Below, in pieces: positions 6,182 through 6,456 of a DNA stretch of 6,456 bases (positions are counted from its first letter, which is position 1; every line of letters begins with the position of its first letter). The stretch covers positions 1 through 6,456 of the forward strand of contig CALNBU010000992.1 of the NCBI GenBank assembly GCA_937875615.1. Direction: 5' to 3'. The notes beneath the pieces were generated by a model that worked only from the letters and a program-made list of their open reading frames with translations, was not told the origin of the DNA and ran no database searches. A program made the translations under genes and the position numbers. The DNA is from an uncultured Archangium sp. (lineage in GTDB: Bacteria; Myxococcota; Myxococcia; Myxococcales; Myxococcaceae).

Positions 6182-6456
6182 ATGGGCCCCTCGCTGTGTG
6201 TGCATCTGCAGCCGTTGGTCGAGGCGCTGGTCGAAGCGCGGGTGACGGTGACGCCGATGCAGTCGCCCTACGGCGACGACGGCTACACCTGGTGGCGGTG
6301 CCACTGCACGTTCGTGGCGGCGTCGGTGCGCGCGCGGCTCCAGCTCGCCCCGGCGCTGAAGTACGTGGAGTACGACGGCTTCGCCGCCGGCGCCGACGCG
6401 ACCTGGTCGTGTACGGCGCACCGGGTCGTGCTCCTCGGGCCGCACCCGAAGCACGC
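6182..6456 (+). CDS. hypothetical protein, N-terminal part (3' end beyond the window)
   Basis: ATG 6182 opens a frame that stays open to the window edge, giving 91 residues. Nearly every codon ends in G or C, as in real genes here. I do not recognise the family. The start MGPSLCVHLQPLVEALVEAR looks like an amphipathic helix. It is followed by SPYGDDGYTWWRCHCTF, with a double Trp and a Cys-His-Cys (residues 40-42), and then KYVEYDGFAAGADATWSC with Cys77. There is no signal peptide or membrane segment, so it is probably cytoplasmic. Cys6, 40, 42 and 77 could bind metal, but this is only a guess. The frame is also open upstream, so GTG 6104 or 6116 are possible starts. ATG is preferred because the residues upstream look non-coding, and a weak GGA lies just before it. 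It is divergent from the Ig-repeat operon and may share its control region. Confidence 0.7.
   Translation, partial: MGPSLCVHLQPLVEALVEARVTVTPMQSPYGDDGYTWWRCHCTFVAASVRARLQLAPALKYVEYDGFAAGADATWSCTAHRVVLLGPHPKH

Noticed and set aside
6173..6454. A 93-codon minus-strand open frame at the right end
   Set aside because: Its product is Arg/His-rich with no recognisable features. The plus-strand frame over the same bases has strong G/C bias at third positions and a balanced composition.

Overview
The window is very GC-rich, with coding third positions almost all G or C. It carries a large secreted protein ending in Cys, a short hydrophobic stretch and an Arg cluster, which is the layout of myxobacterial C-terminal sorting signals. 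Together these point to a myxobacterium (Myxococcota, probably the Myxococcus/Corallococcus/Archangium side). This is inference from sequence style; no database search was possible.

Layout, left to right. (1) Positions 1-384 (+) hold the 3' end of an unrecognised gene, cut by the window edge. (2) A 9-bp GC stem-loop at 404-433 lies between that gene and the convergent gene that follows. (3) Positions 441-2243 (-) encode an OmpA-family outer-membrane protein: signal peptide, predicted beta-barrel, five Asp-rich thrombospondin type-3-like repeats and a C-terminal peptidoglycan-binding OmpA domain. (4) Positions 2276-6094 (-) encode a surface protein of about 1272 residues: signal peptide, an N-terminal beta-rich domain I cannot name, a DUF11/DUF7933-like domain, three tandem copies of a ~271-residue three-domain supermodule, and the C-terminal anchor. 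(5) Positions 6095-6181 form a divergent intergenic region with nested inverted repeats. (6) Positions 6182-6456 (+) hold the 5' part of a second unrecognised gene that runs off the right edge.

The two minus-strand genes almost certainly form one operon, with the surface protein first. The TGA stop of the first overlaps an in-frame GTG of the second, so translational coupling is possible. The simplest reading is a cell-envelope unit: a long, disulfide-rich Ig-like stalk attached to the cell surface, made together with a calcium-binding beta-barrel protein tied to peptidoglycan. A role in adhesion, gliding or surface display is an inference; nothing in the window proves it. I have a weak recollection that similar Ig-repeat proteins in myxobacteria carry gliding-motility (Agm) names, but not firmly enough to assign a symbol.

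I saw no RNA genes, CRISPR arrays, insertion sequences, attachment sites or origins. The most notable structures are the threefold supermodule with its strict cysteine spacing, the loss of the Ig cysteines in the copy nearest the anchor, and the nested inverted repeats in the divergent promoter region.
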